From Frigoribacterium sp. SL97 (GTDB lineage Bacteria; Actinomycetota; Actinomycetes; Actinomycetales; Microbacteriaceae): DNA of 64,000 nt. The stretch is from positions 2,604,001 to 2,668,000 of the forward strand of contig NZ_CP113062.1 in the NCBI RefSeq assembly GCF_026625765.1. The letters run 5' to 3'. The stretch's first letter is position 1; each line of letters starts with the position of its first letter. Shown here piece after piece: positions 7,588 through 16,286 of the stretch. Under the pieces are notes generated by a model that worked only from the letters and a program-made list of their open reading frames with translations, ran no database searches and was not told the origin of the DNA. The position numbers and the translations under genes are program-made.

Positions 7588-8604
7588 ATGACCGACCCCC
7601 GCCCCGCCGCGCCCTCCCGTCACCCCCTGACCGCCTCGGCCAGCGTCGAGCTGGCCGTGCTCGAGCGCTCGGGTTGGGACGAGAGCCGTCACCTCGGAGC
7701 CGGTGTCGTCGTGGACGCCGACGGACGCGAACTGCGTCGGATCGGGGACGCCGACGCGACCATCTACCCGCGCTCGTGCCTCAAGCCGTTGCAAGCGCTC
7801 ACGGTGCTGCGGTCGGGGGTCTCCCTCGACGGCCCCCAGGCCGTGCTGGCCACGGCGAGCCACGCGGGCACGCCCGCCCACCTCGAGGTGGTCGAGGCGT
7901 TGCTCGGCCGGTCGGGCAGCACCGAGGACGACCTCCTCTGCCCGCCGGACTGGCCCGGTGACCGGGCCAGCGCCCGCGAGGCCACCGCGCCGCGCCGGCT
8001 CGCGATGAACTGTTCGGGCAAGCACGCCGCGTTCCTCCTCGCCTGTGCCGAGAACGACTGGGACCCGTCCCGCTACGTCGCCACCGACCACCCCCTGCAG
8101 GCCGCGGTGCGCGAGACGGTCGCCGAGTTCACCGGCGAGGCCGCTGACCACTCCGGCGTCGACGGCTGCGGTGCCCCGGTGATCGCGACCACCGTGGTCG
8201 GCCTGGCCCGGGCGATCGCGCGCATCACCGGGTCGGTCGGCGCGACCGGGCCGGGACGCGACGGCCACGCCGCGCATCTCGTCGAGGCCGTCCTGGGCGA
8301 CGCCTGGGCGATCGACGGCCCCGGTCGAGCCAACACGGTGACGATCGACGAGCTGGGCGTGCTGGCCAAGCTCGGCGCCGAGGGCGTCATGGTGATGGGC
8401 ACGACCGACGGCGTCGCGGTGGCCGTGAAGGTGCTCGACGGGAACGTGAGGGCCGGCACCCTGGTCGCGCTGCGCCTCCTGGTCGACGAGGGGGCCGTCG
8501 ACGCCGCCGCCGCCGCTCGCGTCGTCGAGCGCACGCTCGAGAAGGTCACCGGCGGTGACGGCCTGGTGGGCCGCATCCGCCTGGGCAGCGGGGTCGACCG
8601 CTAG
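7588..8604 (+). CDS. L-asparaginase (asparaginase II, PF06089 family)
   Basis: This 338-residue protein of the asparaginase_II family hydrolyses L-asparagine to aspartate and ammonia. Family landmarks are IYPRSCLKPLQAL near residue 60, MNCSGKHAAFLLACAENDWD, and the glycine-rich GPGRANTVTIDELGV and GLVGRIRLGSG segments. It is unrelated in sequence to the E. coli AnsA/AnsB type. A likely leaderless start is supported by TACACT seven bases upstream. Its TAG stop shares the four bases CTAG with the TAG of the convergent gene on the other strand, so no terminator separates the two transcripts. Confidence 0.87.
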   Translation: MTDPRPAAPSRHPLTASASVELAVLERSGWDESRHLGAGVVVDADGRELRRIGDADATIYPRSCLKPLQALTVLRSGVSLDGPQAVLATASHAGTPAHLEVVEALLGRSGSTEDDLLCPPDWPGDRASAREATAPRRLAMNCSGKHAAFLLACAENDWDPSRYVATDHPLQAAVRETVAEFTGEAADHSGVDGCGAPVIATTVVGLARAIARITGSVGATGPGRDGHAAHLVEAVLGDAWAIDGPGRANTVTIDELGVLAKLGAEGVMVMGTTDGVAVAVKVLDGNVRAGTLVALRLLVDEGAVDAAAAARVVERTLEKVTGGDGLVGRIRLGSGVDR

Positions 8605-9461
8605 GCGCACCGCGCGACGTCGTCGAGCACCGACACGAAGGCGACCCGCAGGCTCTGTCGGCACGGCCGGCCGTCCTTGAGGGTGACCGTCGCTCCTCCG
8701 TCCTGACCGATCACGACGACGGTGTCGACCGGGGGTGGCTCGGCCTCGGGCCGGGCCCCGCACGAGGTCGGCGCCCGGACCACCACGCAGTCGATCGCCG
8801 CGGCCGCGTCGACCGACGATGCCCCTGCGGCCCGGAGCTGACGGCGGAGGCCCGACGCCACGGCCTCGGCCACCACGGGTGGACCGACGACCCTCACGGC
8901 CGACGAGAGGGGCACGCACAGCGGAGCCTCGTCGAGGGTGGCCGCCTCGGCCCGGAGGCGTGCCAGACGTTCGGCGACCGGGTCGCCCGGCTCGAGGTCG
9001 TCCTCGGGACGCCCCTCGAGGACGAGCCCGCTGGAGGCGCGACCCACCCCGAGCACCAGCACCCGGGTCGGACGACGTGCGACGTCGCACTCGTCGAGCC
9101 GATCGGCCGTCGGGTACCAGTCGGCCAGCTCACGCGACCGCACCGCCCGGAGGCGCGCGACGACCTCGTCGACGTCGTCGAGGGCGGCCAGGAACCTCGA
9201 CCGTTCGCGCCGTGCCGTGAGCGTCGCCCCGACGACACGGTCGACGGCCCAGCCGACGAGGACCGCGAGAGCCGTCGCGAGCGAGAGCCCGAGGACGGCA
9301 GGCGGCGCGGTCCACGGGACGAGAGCACCGCACGCGGACACGACGGCACCCGTCGACATCGCCGCCACGGGGGTCGCCGTCGGGCGGGGTCTGGCCGGCC
9401 CGGACGGCAGCCGGACGCGGGACGGCAGGACCGGTGACGCCGCGGTGGTCGAGGAGTTCAT
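8601..9461 (-). CDS. Two-TM membrane protein resembling the N-terminal region of EccC/FtsK-SpoIIIE (motor-less)
   Basis: This 286-residue protein has two membrane helices (about 33-50 and 53-77) followed by a cytoplasmic part. That part has the pattern seen ahead of the ATPase domains in type VII secretion EccC: a helix rich in Arg, RSRELADWYP, a VLVLGVGRASSGLVL strand, a PLCVPLSSAVRVVGPP strand, then APTSCGARPE and GATVTLKDGRPCRQ. No Walker A or B motif is present, so the ATPase modules are absent. It closes the kinase/FHA/MoxR cluster, 95 bases after the zinc-ribbon/FHA gene. The ATG at 9461 was chosen over the GTG at 9530. The EccC relation rests on remembered family pattern and needs a profile search. 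Confidence 0.55.
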   Translation of the reverse strand: MNSSTTAASPVLPSRVRLPSGPARPRPTATPVAAMSTGAVVSACGALVPWTAPPAVLGLSLATALAVLVGWAVDRVVGATLTARRERSRFLAALDDVDEVVARLRAVRSRELADWYPTADRLDECDVARRPTRVLVLGVGRASSGLVLEGRPEDDLEPGDPVAERLARLRAEAATLDEAPLCVPLSSAVRVVGPPVVAEAVASGLRRQLRAAGASSVDAAAAIDCVVVRAPTSCGARPEAEPPPVDTVVVIGQDGGATVTLKDGRPCRQSLRVAFVSVLDDVARCA

Positions 9462-9556
9462 GACTCCAGTGGAGCGGAGCACCGGCCGCGGCGGGTACCG
9501 GGTGGTCGGGTCGGGGGAAGGACCGACCACCCTGCCGCGTGGGGAGGAGCCGTGGG

Positions 9557-11452
9557 TCAGACCACGACGAAGAACTGCTCGCCGATCTCGACCCGGGTGC
9601 CACGCGTCACGCGGACGCGGACTCCGGGATCGGCACGGCGGGGCGGGAGGTCACGAGGACGGACGACCGTCCCGTTGCCGGACCACCGGTCGCTGACCCA
9701 GAGGGCTCCGGCCTCCTGACCGAACTCCAGATGCGTCTTCGACACGGACTTGCCGGGATCGACGATGCGGACGAGCTGGTCGAAGCGCTCCCCCGGCTGG
9801 GGCGTCGGTGCACGGCCGACGAGGCCGGTCCCGTCGACCGTGATGCTCTCACCGGTGCTGAACTGCAGCACGTACTCGGTCCCGAGTGCGCCACGACGGA
9901 CGATCCGGGTCTCGTCGACGTCGGCGTCGTCGGTCAGGTCGACGGGCGCCCGACGCGGGCGCCAGGACGGAGCCGACGACGACGTGGGAGCAGGGGGGAC
10001 GTCGGCGACGCTCGGCGTCGCAGTCGCCGCCGGTCGTTCGGCGCGGAATCCCGGGACGTGGTCGATCGGTTCGGGTGCCGGGCGTGGCGTGTCGTCCTGC
10101 CGGTCGTCGGCGCCGTCTCGGACGGGTACGTCGTCGCCGGAGCCCGGGCCGTCCGGAGAGGTCCCGGCGTCGTCGGAGCCCGATCCGGCGCCCTCACGGT
10201 CCTGTGTAGCGGGACGACGGCGGAGGACGGACTCGTCGTCGGGTCGCCATTCGGGCGGGAGCGGGACGACAGGCCCCGTGAACGACAAGGCAACCGACTG
10301 CACGACCGCACCGCATTCGCCGCAGAAGATGTCGTCCTCGTCGATGGGTGCGCCACAGTGCGTGCACCGTTCGGGGACGACGGCGGAGCCCGGTTCGACG
10401 AGCGGTACGGGGTCCACGAGCGGTGCGGGCTCGACGAGCGGTACGGGCTCGGGGCGGTCGGAGTCGGGGAGGGCGGGCCGGGACCCGCTCGGGACCGGCG
10501 GGCGGAGGTCACGGCCGAGGGCGGCCACCGGGGCGGTGTCGCCGTCCCGCGGCCCGTCGGCCGTCGGCCGCACGAGAGGCGGCGGGCCCGCAGGAGGCGC
10601 GACCCGGTCGCCGGGGACGACCTCGGAGGAGGAGTCGGACGAGGGAGCGGACTCGTCCGGCATCACCGTCGCCTCGGGGTCGGTCGCGCCCTCGGTGTGG
10701 TCGTTCTCGACCGGCCGGGTTCCGTCAGGGGCGGTGGACGTCTCGACCTCGCCTGACCGGACCTCGCCGTCGTCGTCTCGACGCCCGTGGGACGCCTCGG
10801 CGGAGGGGGGTTCGACGGCGGTCACCACGTCGGGAGAGGACTCGTCCGATGCGAGAGGCGTCAACGACGCCGTCCAGAGCGGGGCGGACGAGGGGCGGGG
10901 CCCGTTGTCGGGGTGCTCGGAGGGCACTCGGAGCGGTGTCGGCGATCCGACCGTCTCGGGTGCCGGCGTCGCGAGGGCCCCGACGGGGCCGTCGGGGACG
11001 GCGGGGATGCCGGAGACGGTGGTGTTGCCGGGGTCAGGGGTCCTCGGGGACTCGGCCCGCGCCTCCTCGGAGGCCGTCGGGCGGTCGTCCTCGCCCGTGG
11101 GCACGACGGTTCGATCGTCGACCGGCCACACCGGGGGCTCGGGAGCCGACGCGGGCGCTTCGGACCGGGCGTGATCGACACGGTGAGGCTCGGCCTCGGC
11201 CTCGGGCACGCCGGTGTCGGCCTGACGGTCGCGCACCCACCACGGGGGCTGCGCATCGCTGCGGCGGGGGTGCGAGGTCGCATGCGGAGGAGCCTCGGGC
11301 AGGTCGGGCGCACTGGTGGCGTCGACGTGCTCGGCGGCGGCGTCGGCCCGACGTCGGGCAGCCGCGAGGTCTGCGCTCGAGACCGCCCGACCGCACTCGC
11401 CGCAGAACATCGCGCCGACGGGCAGGGGGCTGGCACAGGTGGGGCAGTACAT
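9557..11452 (-). CDS. Zinc-ribbon and FHA domain protein
   Basis: This 631-residue cytoplasmic protein has two four-cysteine zinc ribbons, one at the N terminus (CPTCASPL...FCGECGRAV, residues 3-20) and one near 362-380 (CTHCGAPI...FCGECGAVV). A long acidic, proline-rich linker follows the first ribbon, and a C-terminal FHA domain spans about 525-631 (VGRAPTPQPG, SVSKTHLEF, SDRWSGNGTVV). FHA domains bind phosphothreonine peptides, and the segment DVDETRIVRRG just ahead of the domain has the look of a kinase target. The linker contains three 18-bp DNA repeats encoding PLVEP-like units. Its ATG overlaps the stop of the upstream transglutaminase-like gene by one base (TGATG). It is probably a phospho-dependent adaptor for the kinase encoded in the same operon. 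Confidence 0.8.
   Translation of the reverse strand: MYCPTCASPLPVGAMFCGECGRAVSSADLAAARRRADAAAEHVDATSAPDLPEAPPHATSHPRRSDAQPPWWVRDRQADTGVPEAEAEPHRVDHARSEAPASAPEPPVWPVDDRTVVPTGEDDRPTASEEARAESPRTPDPGNTTVSGIPAVPDGPVGALATPAPETVGSPTPLRVPSEHPDNGPRPSSAPLWTASLTPLASDESSPDVVTAVEPPSAEASHGRRDDDGEVRSGEVETSTAPDGTRPVENDHTEGATDPEATVMPDESAPSSDSSSEVVPGDRVAPPAGPPPLVRPTADGPRDGDTAPVAALGRDLRPPVPSGSRPALPDSDRPEPVPLVEPAPLVDPVPLVEPGSAVVPERCTHCGAPIDEDDIFCGECGAVVQSVALSFTGPVVPLPPEWRPDDESVLRRRPATQDREGAGSGSDDAGTSPDGPGSGDDVPVRDGADDRQDDTPRPAPEPIDHVPGFRAERPAATATPSVADVPPAPTSSSAPSWRPRRAPVDLTDDADVDETRIVRRGALGTEYVLQFSTGESITVDGTGLVGRAPTPQPGERFDQLVRIVDPGKSVSKTHLEFGQEAGALWVSDRWSGNGTVVRPRDLPPRRADPGVRVRVTRGTRVEIGEQFFVVV
10397..10450. 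repeat. Three 18-bp tandem repeats in the FHA gene linker
   Basis: Units at 10397-10414, 10415-10432 and 10433-10450 share the pattern GACGAGCGGTACGGGCTC with one to three differences each. They encode alternating PLVEP/PLVDP units in the disordered linker and are in frame, so copy-number change would not break the protein. Confidence 0.7.
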
Positions 11453-13824
11453 CAGTCGTTCCTCTGTCGCTCGGGAGGGGTGCGCCCATGGTAACCACGC
11501 AAAGACCGGAGCGAGACCGCCGCGGCGAACCGCTGCCGCCTCGTGAGCCCGACGCCGAGGGCGTGTCTCATCTCGGCGACGGCCGTCCAGACGCGGTCGG
11601 CGTCGGACTCCGCGGGCGGGTTCGGCGAGAACACCGCACGGTCCGCCACCCGGGCGAGCACCGCAGGACGCGAGCCACCGACGACGGCGGCGACCTCGCT
11701 CCGGGTCGCCGCGGGCGGGGTGCGGATGCCGTGGTCGACCACGGCGTCCTGGAACTCGTGCCAGCCGCCGCTGATGCGGTCGGAGGGACTCGTCGCCGTC
11801 CGGCGGCGACGACGCCTCCGCGCCTTCAGGACCACGATCGTCACGAACGGGGCCGCGAGCAGACCGGCGACGAGGGCGCTCCAGCCGACGACCCGCACGA
11901 CCGCCAGGACGATGGCCAACCAGGCCGGGGGCGTCTCGGGATCGTCCTGCTCGGACTGCGGCGGCGTCTGGTCGTCCCGCATCTGAGGGTCCTGGGGTGG
12001 GGGCTGGACGACGGACTCGGGCCGGGAGATCTGCGTCGGGTCCTGCACCTGGTCCTCGGGTATGGGACGTTCGGCCGGGTTCGGGTCGAGCGTCACCCAG
12101 CCGTACTGAGCGGTGTCGACCTCGATCCAGGCGGTCACGCTCGACCCCGTGACGTCGACGGGGCCCCCGTCCGTCTCGGGGGCGAATCCCATGACGACCC
12201 TCGCCGGGAACCCCAGCCGGTCGGCCATGAGCGCGGCGGCCGTCGCGTACTGCTCGGCGTCGCCGATCATGACGGGGTCGGTGAAGAGCTGGGCGATGCG
12301 GTCCGCACCGTGCCCGGATCGGCTGACGGGTTCGTCGGCGGTGACGCCGTGGCTCACGTAACCGTCCTCGCGCAGGGCGCTCAGCGCCGCCCGGAGGCGC
12401 GCCCCGGGGCCCTGGACCCCGGCGACGTCCTCCTCGAGCGAGGAGGTGAGCTCGTCGGGTACGTCCCGCGGCGTCGGCACGGTGGCGGTCCCCGGTGTGA
12501 GCGCGTCGAGTTCGTCGTCGCCGGGCTGGCGGGGCTCGACCGCGTCCAGTCGGTACGAATCGCCCGGCCGCAGTCCGCCGAGGACGGCCGCCGTGCCCGT
12601 GAGGTCGTTGTAGAAGAACGCGTCCCGCCGCGCATCCGCCGTGGGTCCTCCGAACGAGACGGATTCGAGTCGGCCGACGGTGGGGAGCCAGAGGTCGTCG
12701 TAGGCACCGATCGTGACGTCCACCGCGGTCGCCTGCCCGTCGACCCGGGATTGGTCGACGTCGGACGGCACGCGGGTGAAGAACCCGGAGGCGCTGTCGA
12801 CCTGGCCGCTGCCGACGCTGTAGACGACACCGTCGTAGGTGTCGAGCGTGGCCACGCGCAGTCGTTGACCGTCACGGAGGCCCGAGACCGTGAGGAGCGT
12901 CTGGTCGACGGTGGGCTCCTGTTCGTACGCCCGGAAGCCGCTGAGCGGGCTGACGTGGTCCCGCGGGTCGAACGGTTGCTCGACGACCGTGCGCGCCACG
13001 GTCCGCGAGGTGACCGGCGGGATCGCGGCGACGGCGACCGTGCCGGCCGTCCCCGCGACGGCCAGCGTGGCGAACGCACCGACGACGGCCCGGACGGCCA
13101 CCGGGCGGTGCCCGGCAGACGTCGTGACAGCACGGGTGGTGAGGGCCCCGAGCGCGATGCGACGTCGACGGAGGCGCCACCAGACGACCCAGGCGACCAC
13201 CGTCACCAACACGGCGAGACCGGTGACGCGGGGCCACCAGGCCTCGCCCGGACCGAGCACGATCGCCGCGATCCAGACGACGACGGGAACGACGACGGCG
13301 AGTTCTCCGCGTCGGCTGCGGAGCGCGACGGACAGGCCGACGACCGTGCCGACGAGGACCAGCGCGAAGACCGGCACCAGCAGGGCCTCGTAGCTGCCCA
13401 CCGGCAAGGCGATGGTGACGAGCTGCTTCCAGCCGAGAGCGGTCGCCGAGACCAACGTCAGGAGGCCCCGACCCGTGGGCAGCACGCCGCCGAAGGCTTG
13501 CGACGGCACGGCGAGCGGCACCCCGAGCAACAGGTACGCCACGATCGTCGCCGCGAACACCCACACGCTCGACAGCCGGAGGGCGGCCGTGCCCAGCGCG
13601 ATGACCACGCCGACGGCGAAGGCGACGACGACGAGCACGACGAAGGCGGCGCTCTCGTACACCGGCCAGAAGGTCACGGTCGCGGCGCCGAGCGAGGCCG
13701 CGAACAACGCGACGACCCAGGCGACGAACGGGGCTCGCAGTCGTGACGGCCGCGCGCGGGACCGTGCGCGCGGAGGAGGCGCCGCGGGCCCCGCGGGCGT
13801 CCGGACCCCGTCGACGACGCTCAT
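11452..13824 (-). CDS. Transglutaminase-fold membrane protein (TgpA-like), catalytic residues missing
   Basis: This 790-residue protein has about six N-terminal membrane helices, a large outside domain and a C-terminal helix followed by a cytoplasmic tail, the TgpA/DUF3488 layout. The transglutaminase-core signatures are recognisable (QYATAAALMADRLGFPARVV; TAWIEVDTAQYGWVTLDPNP). However, the catalytic Cys is Ala523 (MIGDAEQYA) and the His of the usual HAW motif is Thr564; only the Asp (Asp580) remains. The whole protein contains no cysteine. It is therefore probably a non-catalytic binding or scaffold protein. Its ATG overlaps the DUF58 stop (ATGA), and its stop overlaps the next start. In related clusters this position is held by tgm. 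Confidence 0.83.
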   Translation of the reverse strand: MSVVDGVRTPAGPAAPPPRARSRARPSRLRAPFVAWVVALFAASLGAATVTFWPVYESAAFVVLVVVAFAVGVVIALGTAALRLSSVWVFAATIVAYLLLGVPLAVPSQAFGGVLPTGRGLLTLVSATALGWKQLVTIALPVGSYEALLVPVFALVLVGTVVGLSVALRSRRGELAVVVPVVVWIAAIVLGPGEAWWPRVTGLAVLVTVVAWVVWWRLRRRRIALGALTTRAVTTSAGHRPVAVRAVVGAFATLAVAGTAGTVAVAAIPPVTSRTVARTVVEQPFDPRDHVSPLSGFRAYEQEPTVDQTLLTVSGLRDGQRLRVATLDTYDGVVYSVGSGQVDSASGFFTRVPSDVDQSRVDGQATAVDVTIGAYDDLWLPTVGRLESVSFGGPTADARRDAFFYNDLTGTAAVLGGLRPGDSYRLDAVEPRQPGDDELDALTPGTATVPTPRDVPDELTSSLEEDVAGVQGPGARLRAALSALREDGYVSHGVTADEPVSRSGHGADRIAQLFTDPVMIGDAEQYATAAALMADRLGFPARVVMGFAPETDGGPVDVTGSSVTAWIEVDTAQYGWVTLDPNPAERPIPEDQVQDPTQISRPESVVQPPPQDPQMRDDQTPPQSEQDDPETPPAWLAIVLAVVRVVGWSALVAGLLAAPFVTIVVLKARRRRRRRTATSPSDRISGGWHEFQDAVVDHGIRTPPAATRSEVAAVVGGSRPAVLARVADRAVFSPNPPAESDADRVWTAVAEMRHALGVGLTRRQRFAAAVSLRSLRGYHGRTPPERQRND

Positions 13825-15284
13825 GCGCTCGCCGTTCGGGCGAGCGACTTCTGCAGGTCCTCGAGGAACCCGATGGTCAGCACGGTGAGGTCGGCGATGC
13901 GCCTCATGCCGGGGACCGTCTCGGGGTCGCACACGATCGCCACCGCCTCCACCCCCAGGGGGAACTGCAGGGCTGCGGCGCGCATCTCGGTGACCGTCGT
14001 CGTGGACCCGACGACGAGGAACGCCACCGAGATCCCCACGACCTGATCACCCGCCACCCGCGCGACGTCGGTGATGGCCAGCGCCGACTCCGCCGACGTG
14101 ACGACCGCGAGTTCGTCGAGCAGGCGGTTCCGGGTCAGCGTGCTCAGGGAGCGGATCTCGAGGTTCTTCCGCTTGGCGAACTCGGGGGTGGTCTCGCCGA
14201 CGACGACGCTGACCTCACGCGCGTCACGGATGGCGCGGGCACCGAGAGAACCCGCGACGCTGACGGCCAGTTCGAACTCGTCGTCGTTGGCGAAGTCACC
14301 GGCCGCGAGGCTCAGGGCGATGACCAGGTGGCTGCGCCGGCTCTCCTCGAACTGCCGCACCATGTAGGTGCCAGTCTTGGCGGTCGACTTCCAGTGGATG
14401 TTCCGTCGTTCGTCGCCCGGCTGGTACTCGCGCAGGGCGTGGAACGAGATGTCGCTGGGCGAGAGGTCACGCGTCGGGTTGCCCTCGAGGTCACGGATGA
14501 GACCCGTGCTCGTGCTCGGGATGCCGATGGTGCGAGGGTGCACGAACACCTCGGTGACGCCGGTCCACTCGATCTCGCGTCGGGCGAGGCCGACCGGGTC
14601 GCCTCGCACGGTGCTGACCGGACCCACGGCCACGACGCCGCGTCGCGTGGTGGGCAGGTCGAACGACTCGGCGACCTCGTCTCCCGATCGGAGGCTCGGC
14701 AGGCCGATCTCGGCGAGACCCGGACCGACGGGGACCTCGACGGACACTCCGAGGATGCGGCGGGCGCTCGCGTTGCGCACCCGCACGGTGCCGGCCGCCG
14801 GGGCGCCGACGGCCACGCGCTCGTGCGGGATCTCGAGCGTGATGCGGACGGTGTTCCGTCCGACGAGAGCGAGCCCTGCGACGAGCAGCAGGACGATCGC
14901 GGCGAAGCCGACCACCACGAGCTCGGTCCAGCCGAGCAGGTAGCCGACGAGCAGCCCGACCGGTGCGGCGACGAGCATCGACCACCCGAAGGGCGTGACC
15001 ACCGAGGAGGCGCTGGTGAACGCCCGGCGGACGGAACGGCGAGCCCCACGCGTCGTCCTGACCAGCAGGACGAGCAGGTCCGCTCCGATGCCGGTACGGT
15101 CGCCGACGATCCGGGTCCGGGCGTTCGTCAGTCCTTGCGTTCCCGTCGAGAACGCGGAATCGAATCGCTGGTCGGCGCCGCGGGTGCCGACCCGCGGTCG
15201 TGTCCGGCCGGCGCGGGACCCGTCCACGGTCGACCCCGGCGCGGGCCGGGCGGCCCGGTCGGTGCCTCGAGGACGCTCGCTCAC
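13821..15284 (-). CDS. DUF58 domain protein
   Basis: This 487-residue DUF58 protein has a long basic, probably disordered N terminus, two membrane helices at about 98-140 (WSMLVAAPVGLLVGYLLGW and ELVVVGFAAIVLLLVAGLAL), and the signature YQPGDERRNIHWKSTAKTG at about 286-305. It ends in a vWA-like domain (SHLVIALSLAAG). DUF58 proteins are usually partners of MoxR AAA+ ATPases, which lie immediately upstream here with a GTGA overlap at 15281-15284. The downstream transglutaminase-like gene overlaps its stop. The MoxR-DUF58-transglutaminase trio is a recurring chaperone-like unit; its substrate here may be the large Ig/Fn3 protein, by inference from the operon. Confidence 0.87.
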   Translation of the reverse strand: MSERPRGTDRAARPAPGSTVDGSRAGRTRPRVGTRGADQRFDSAFSTGTQGLTNARTRIVGDRTGIGADLLVLLVRTTRGARRSVRRAFTSASSVVTPFGWSMLVAAPVGLLVGYLLGWTELVVVGFAAIVLLLVAGLALVGRNTVRITLEIPHERVAVGAPAAGTVRVRNASARRILGVSVEVPVGPGLAEIGLPSLRSGDEVAESFDLPTTRRGVVAVGPVSTVRGDPVGLARREIEWTGVTEVFVHPRTIGIPSTSTGLIRDLEGNPTRDLSPSDISFHALREYQPGDERRNIHWKSTAKTGTYMVRQFEESRRSHLVIALSLAAGDFANDDEFELAVSVAGSLGARAIRDAREVSVVVGETTPEFAKRKNLEIRSLSTLTRNRLLDELAVVTSAESALAITDVARVAGDQVVGISVAFLVVGSTTTVTEMRAAALQFPLGVEAVAIVCDPETVPGMRRIADLTVLTIGFLEDLQKSLARTASA

Positions 15285-16252
15285 ACGGCTACCCGCTCGG
15301 CGGGTGGCGCCGTCTCGATGAGCAGCTGGCTCACGACGCTGGACGGCGTGACCCCGTCGAACTCCGCTTCGGGGTCGAGCACGAGACGGTGGGCGAGCAC
15401 GGGCTCGGCGAGCGACTTGACGTCGTCCGGGATCACGTAGTGACGACCGAGGGACGCCGCGTAGGTCTTGGCCGAACGGACGAGGGCCAGCGCACCGCGG
15501 ACGCTCACACCGAGACGGACCTCCTGGGCCGTTCGCGTCCCGTCGACGAGCCGGGCGACGTAGTCACTGATGGTGGGCTCGACGTGCACGGTGCGGGCGA
15601 GTTGCGCCATCTCGGTGATGACCCCGGCCTGGACGATCGGGTTGAGGCTGCCCTCGTGGACCCTCGTGGCGGAGCCCTCGAGGATGCGGACGGTCGCCGC
15701 GTGATCGGGGTAGCCGATCGAGGTCTTCATGATGAACCGGTCGAGCTGGGCCTCGGGAAGACGGTAGGTGCCGGCCTGCTCGACCGGGTTCTGGGTGGCG
15801 ATCACCATGAACGGCGAACCCACGGCGTGGCTGACGCCGTCCACGGTCACGCGGCTCTCTTCCATCACCTCGAGGAGGGCGGACTGCGTCTTGGGGCTGG
15901 CGCGGTTGATCTCGTCGGCGAGGACGATGTTGGAGAAGATCGGCCCGCGGTGGAACTCGAACCCACCGGCCTTCTGGTCGTAGATGCTGACGCCGGTGAT
16001 GTCGCCGGGCAGGAGGTCGGGGGTGAACTGCACACGGTTGCTCGAGCCCTGGACGCTCTGGGCGATCGCGCGGGCGAGCGAGGTCTTGCCCGTGCCCGGG
16101 AAGTCCTCGAGCAGCAGATGCCCCTCGCTCAGCAGAGCCGTGAACGACAGTCGCACGACGAAGGTCTTGCCCAGCAGCACCTGGTCGACGTTGGCCACCA
16201 GTCGCCCGAAGATGTCGGAGAACCAGGTCGCCTGCTCGGGGGTCATGCTCAT
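15281..16252 (-). CDS. MoxR-type AAA+ ATPase
   Basis: This 323-residue AAA+ ATPase of the MoxR family has Walker A PGTGKTS at residues 52-58, Walker B IVLADEINR around 109-117 and the family sequence ASPKTQSALLEVMEE. ATQNPVEQAGTYRLPEAQLDRF follows as the sensor region. MoxR proteins act as chaperones that insert metal ions into, or assemble, partner proteins, commonly with vWA/DUF58 proteins. The ATG at 16252 is preceded by a ten-codon open frame (16249-16281) whose TGA overlaps it, linking translation to the giant gene upstream. It is intact and likely active. Confidence 0.92.
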   Translation of the reverse strand: MSMTPEQATWFSDIFGRLVANVDQVLLGKTFVVRLSFTALLSEGHLLLEDFPGTGKTSLARAIAQSVQGSSNRVQFTPDLLPGDITGVSIYDQKAGGFEFHRGPIFSNIVLADEINRASPKTQSALLEVMEESRVTVDGVSHAVGSPFMVIATQNPVEQAGTYRLPEAQLDRFIMKTSIGYPDHAATVRILEGSATRVHEGSLNPIVQAGVITEMAQLARTVHVEPTISDYVARLVDGTRTAQEVRLGVSVRGALALVRSAKTYAASLGRHYVIPDDVKSLAEPVLAHRLVLDPEAEFDGVTPSSVVSQLLIETAPPAERVAV

Positions 16253-16281
16253 GTGTCTTCGTTCCTCGATGTGTCGTTCAT
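16249..16281 (-). CDS. Ten-codon mini-ORF coupling the Ig/Fn3 gene to moxR
   Basis: Five bases after the giant gene's TGA there is an ATG that opens a 10-residue frame (MNDTSRNEDT), and its TGA overlaps the moxR ATG in the form ATGA. The mini-ORF fills the only non-coding gap in this part of the operon. It could carry terminating ribosomes to moxR. There is no Shine-Dalgarno evidence of independent translation and it may be chance. Confidence 0.3.
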   Translation of the reverse strand: MNDTSRNEDT

Positions 16282-16286
16282 GGGCT

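Noticed and set aside
10348..13746. 1132-codon open frame on the plus strand
   Set aside because: It is antisense to the FHA and transglutaminase-like genes with low-complexity Arg-rich sequence and no start signal.
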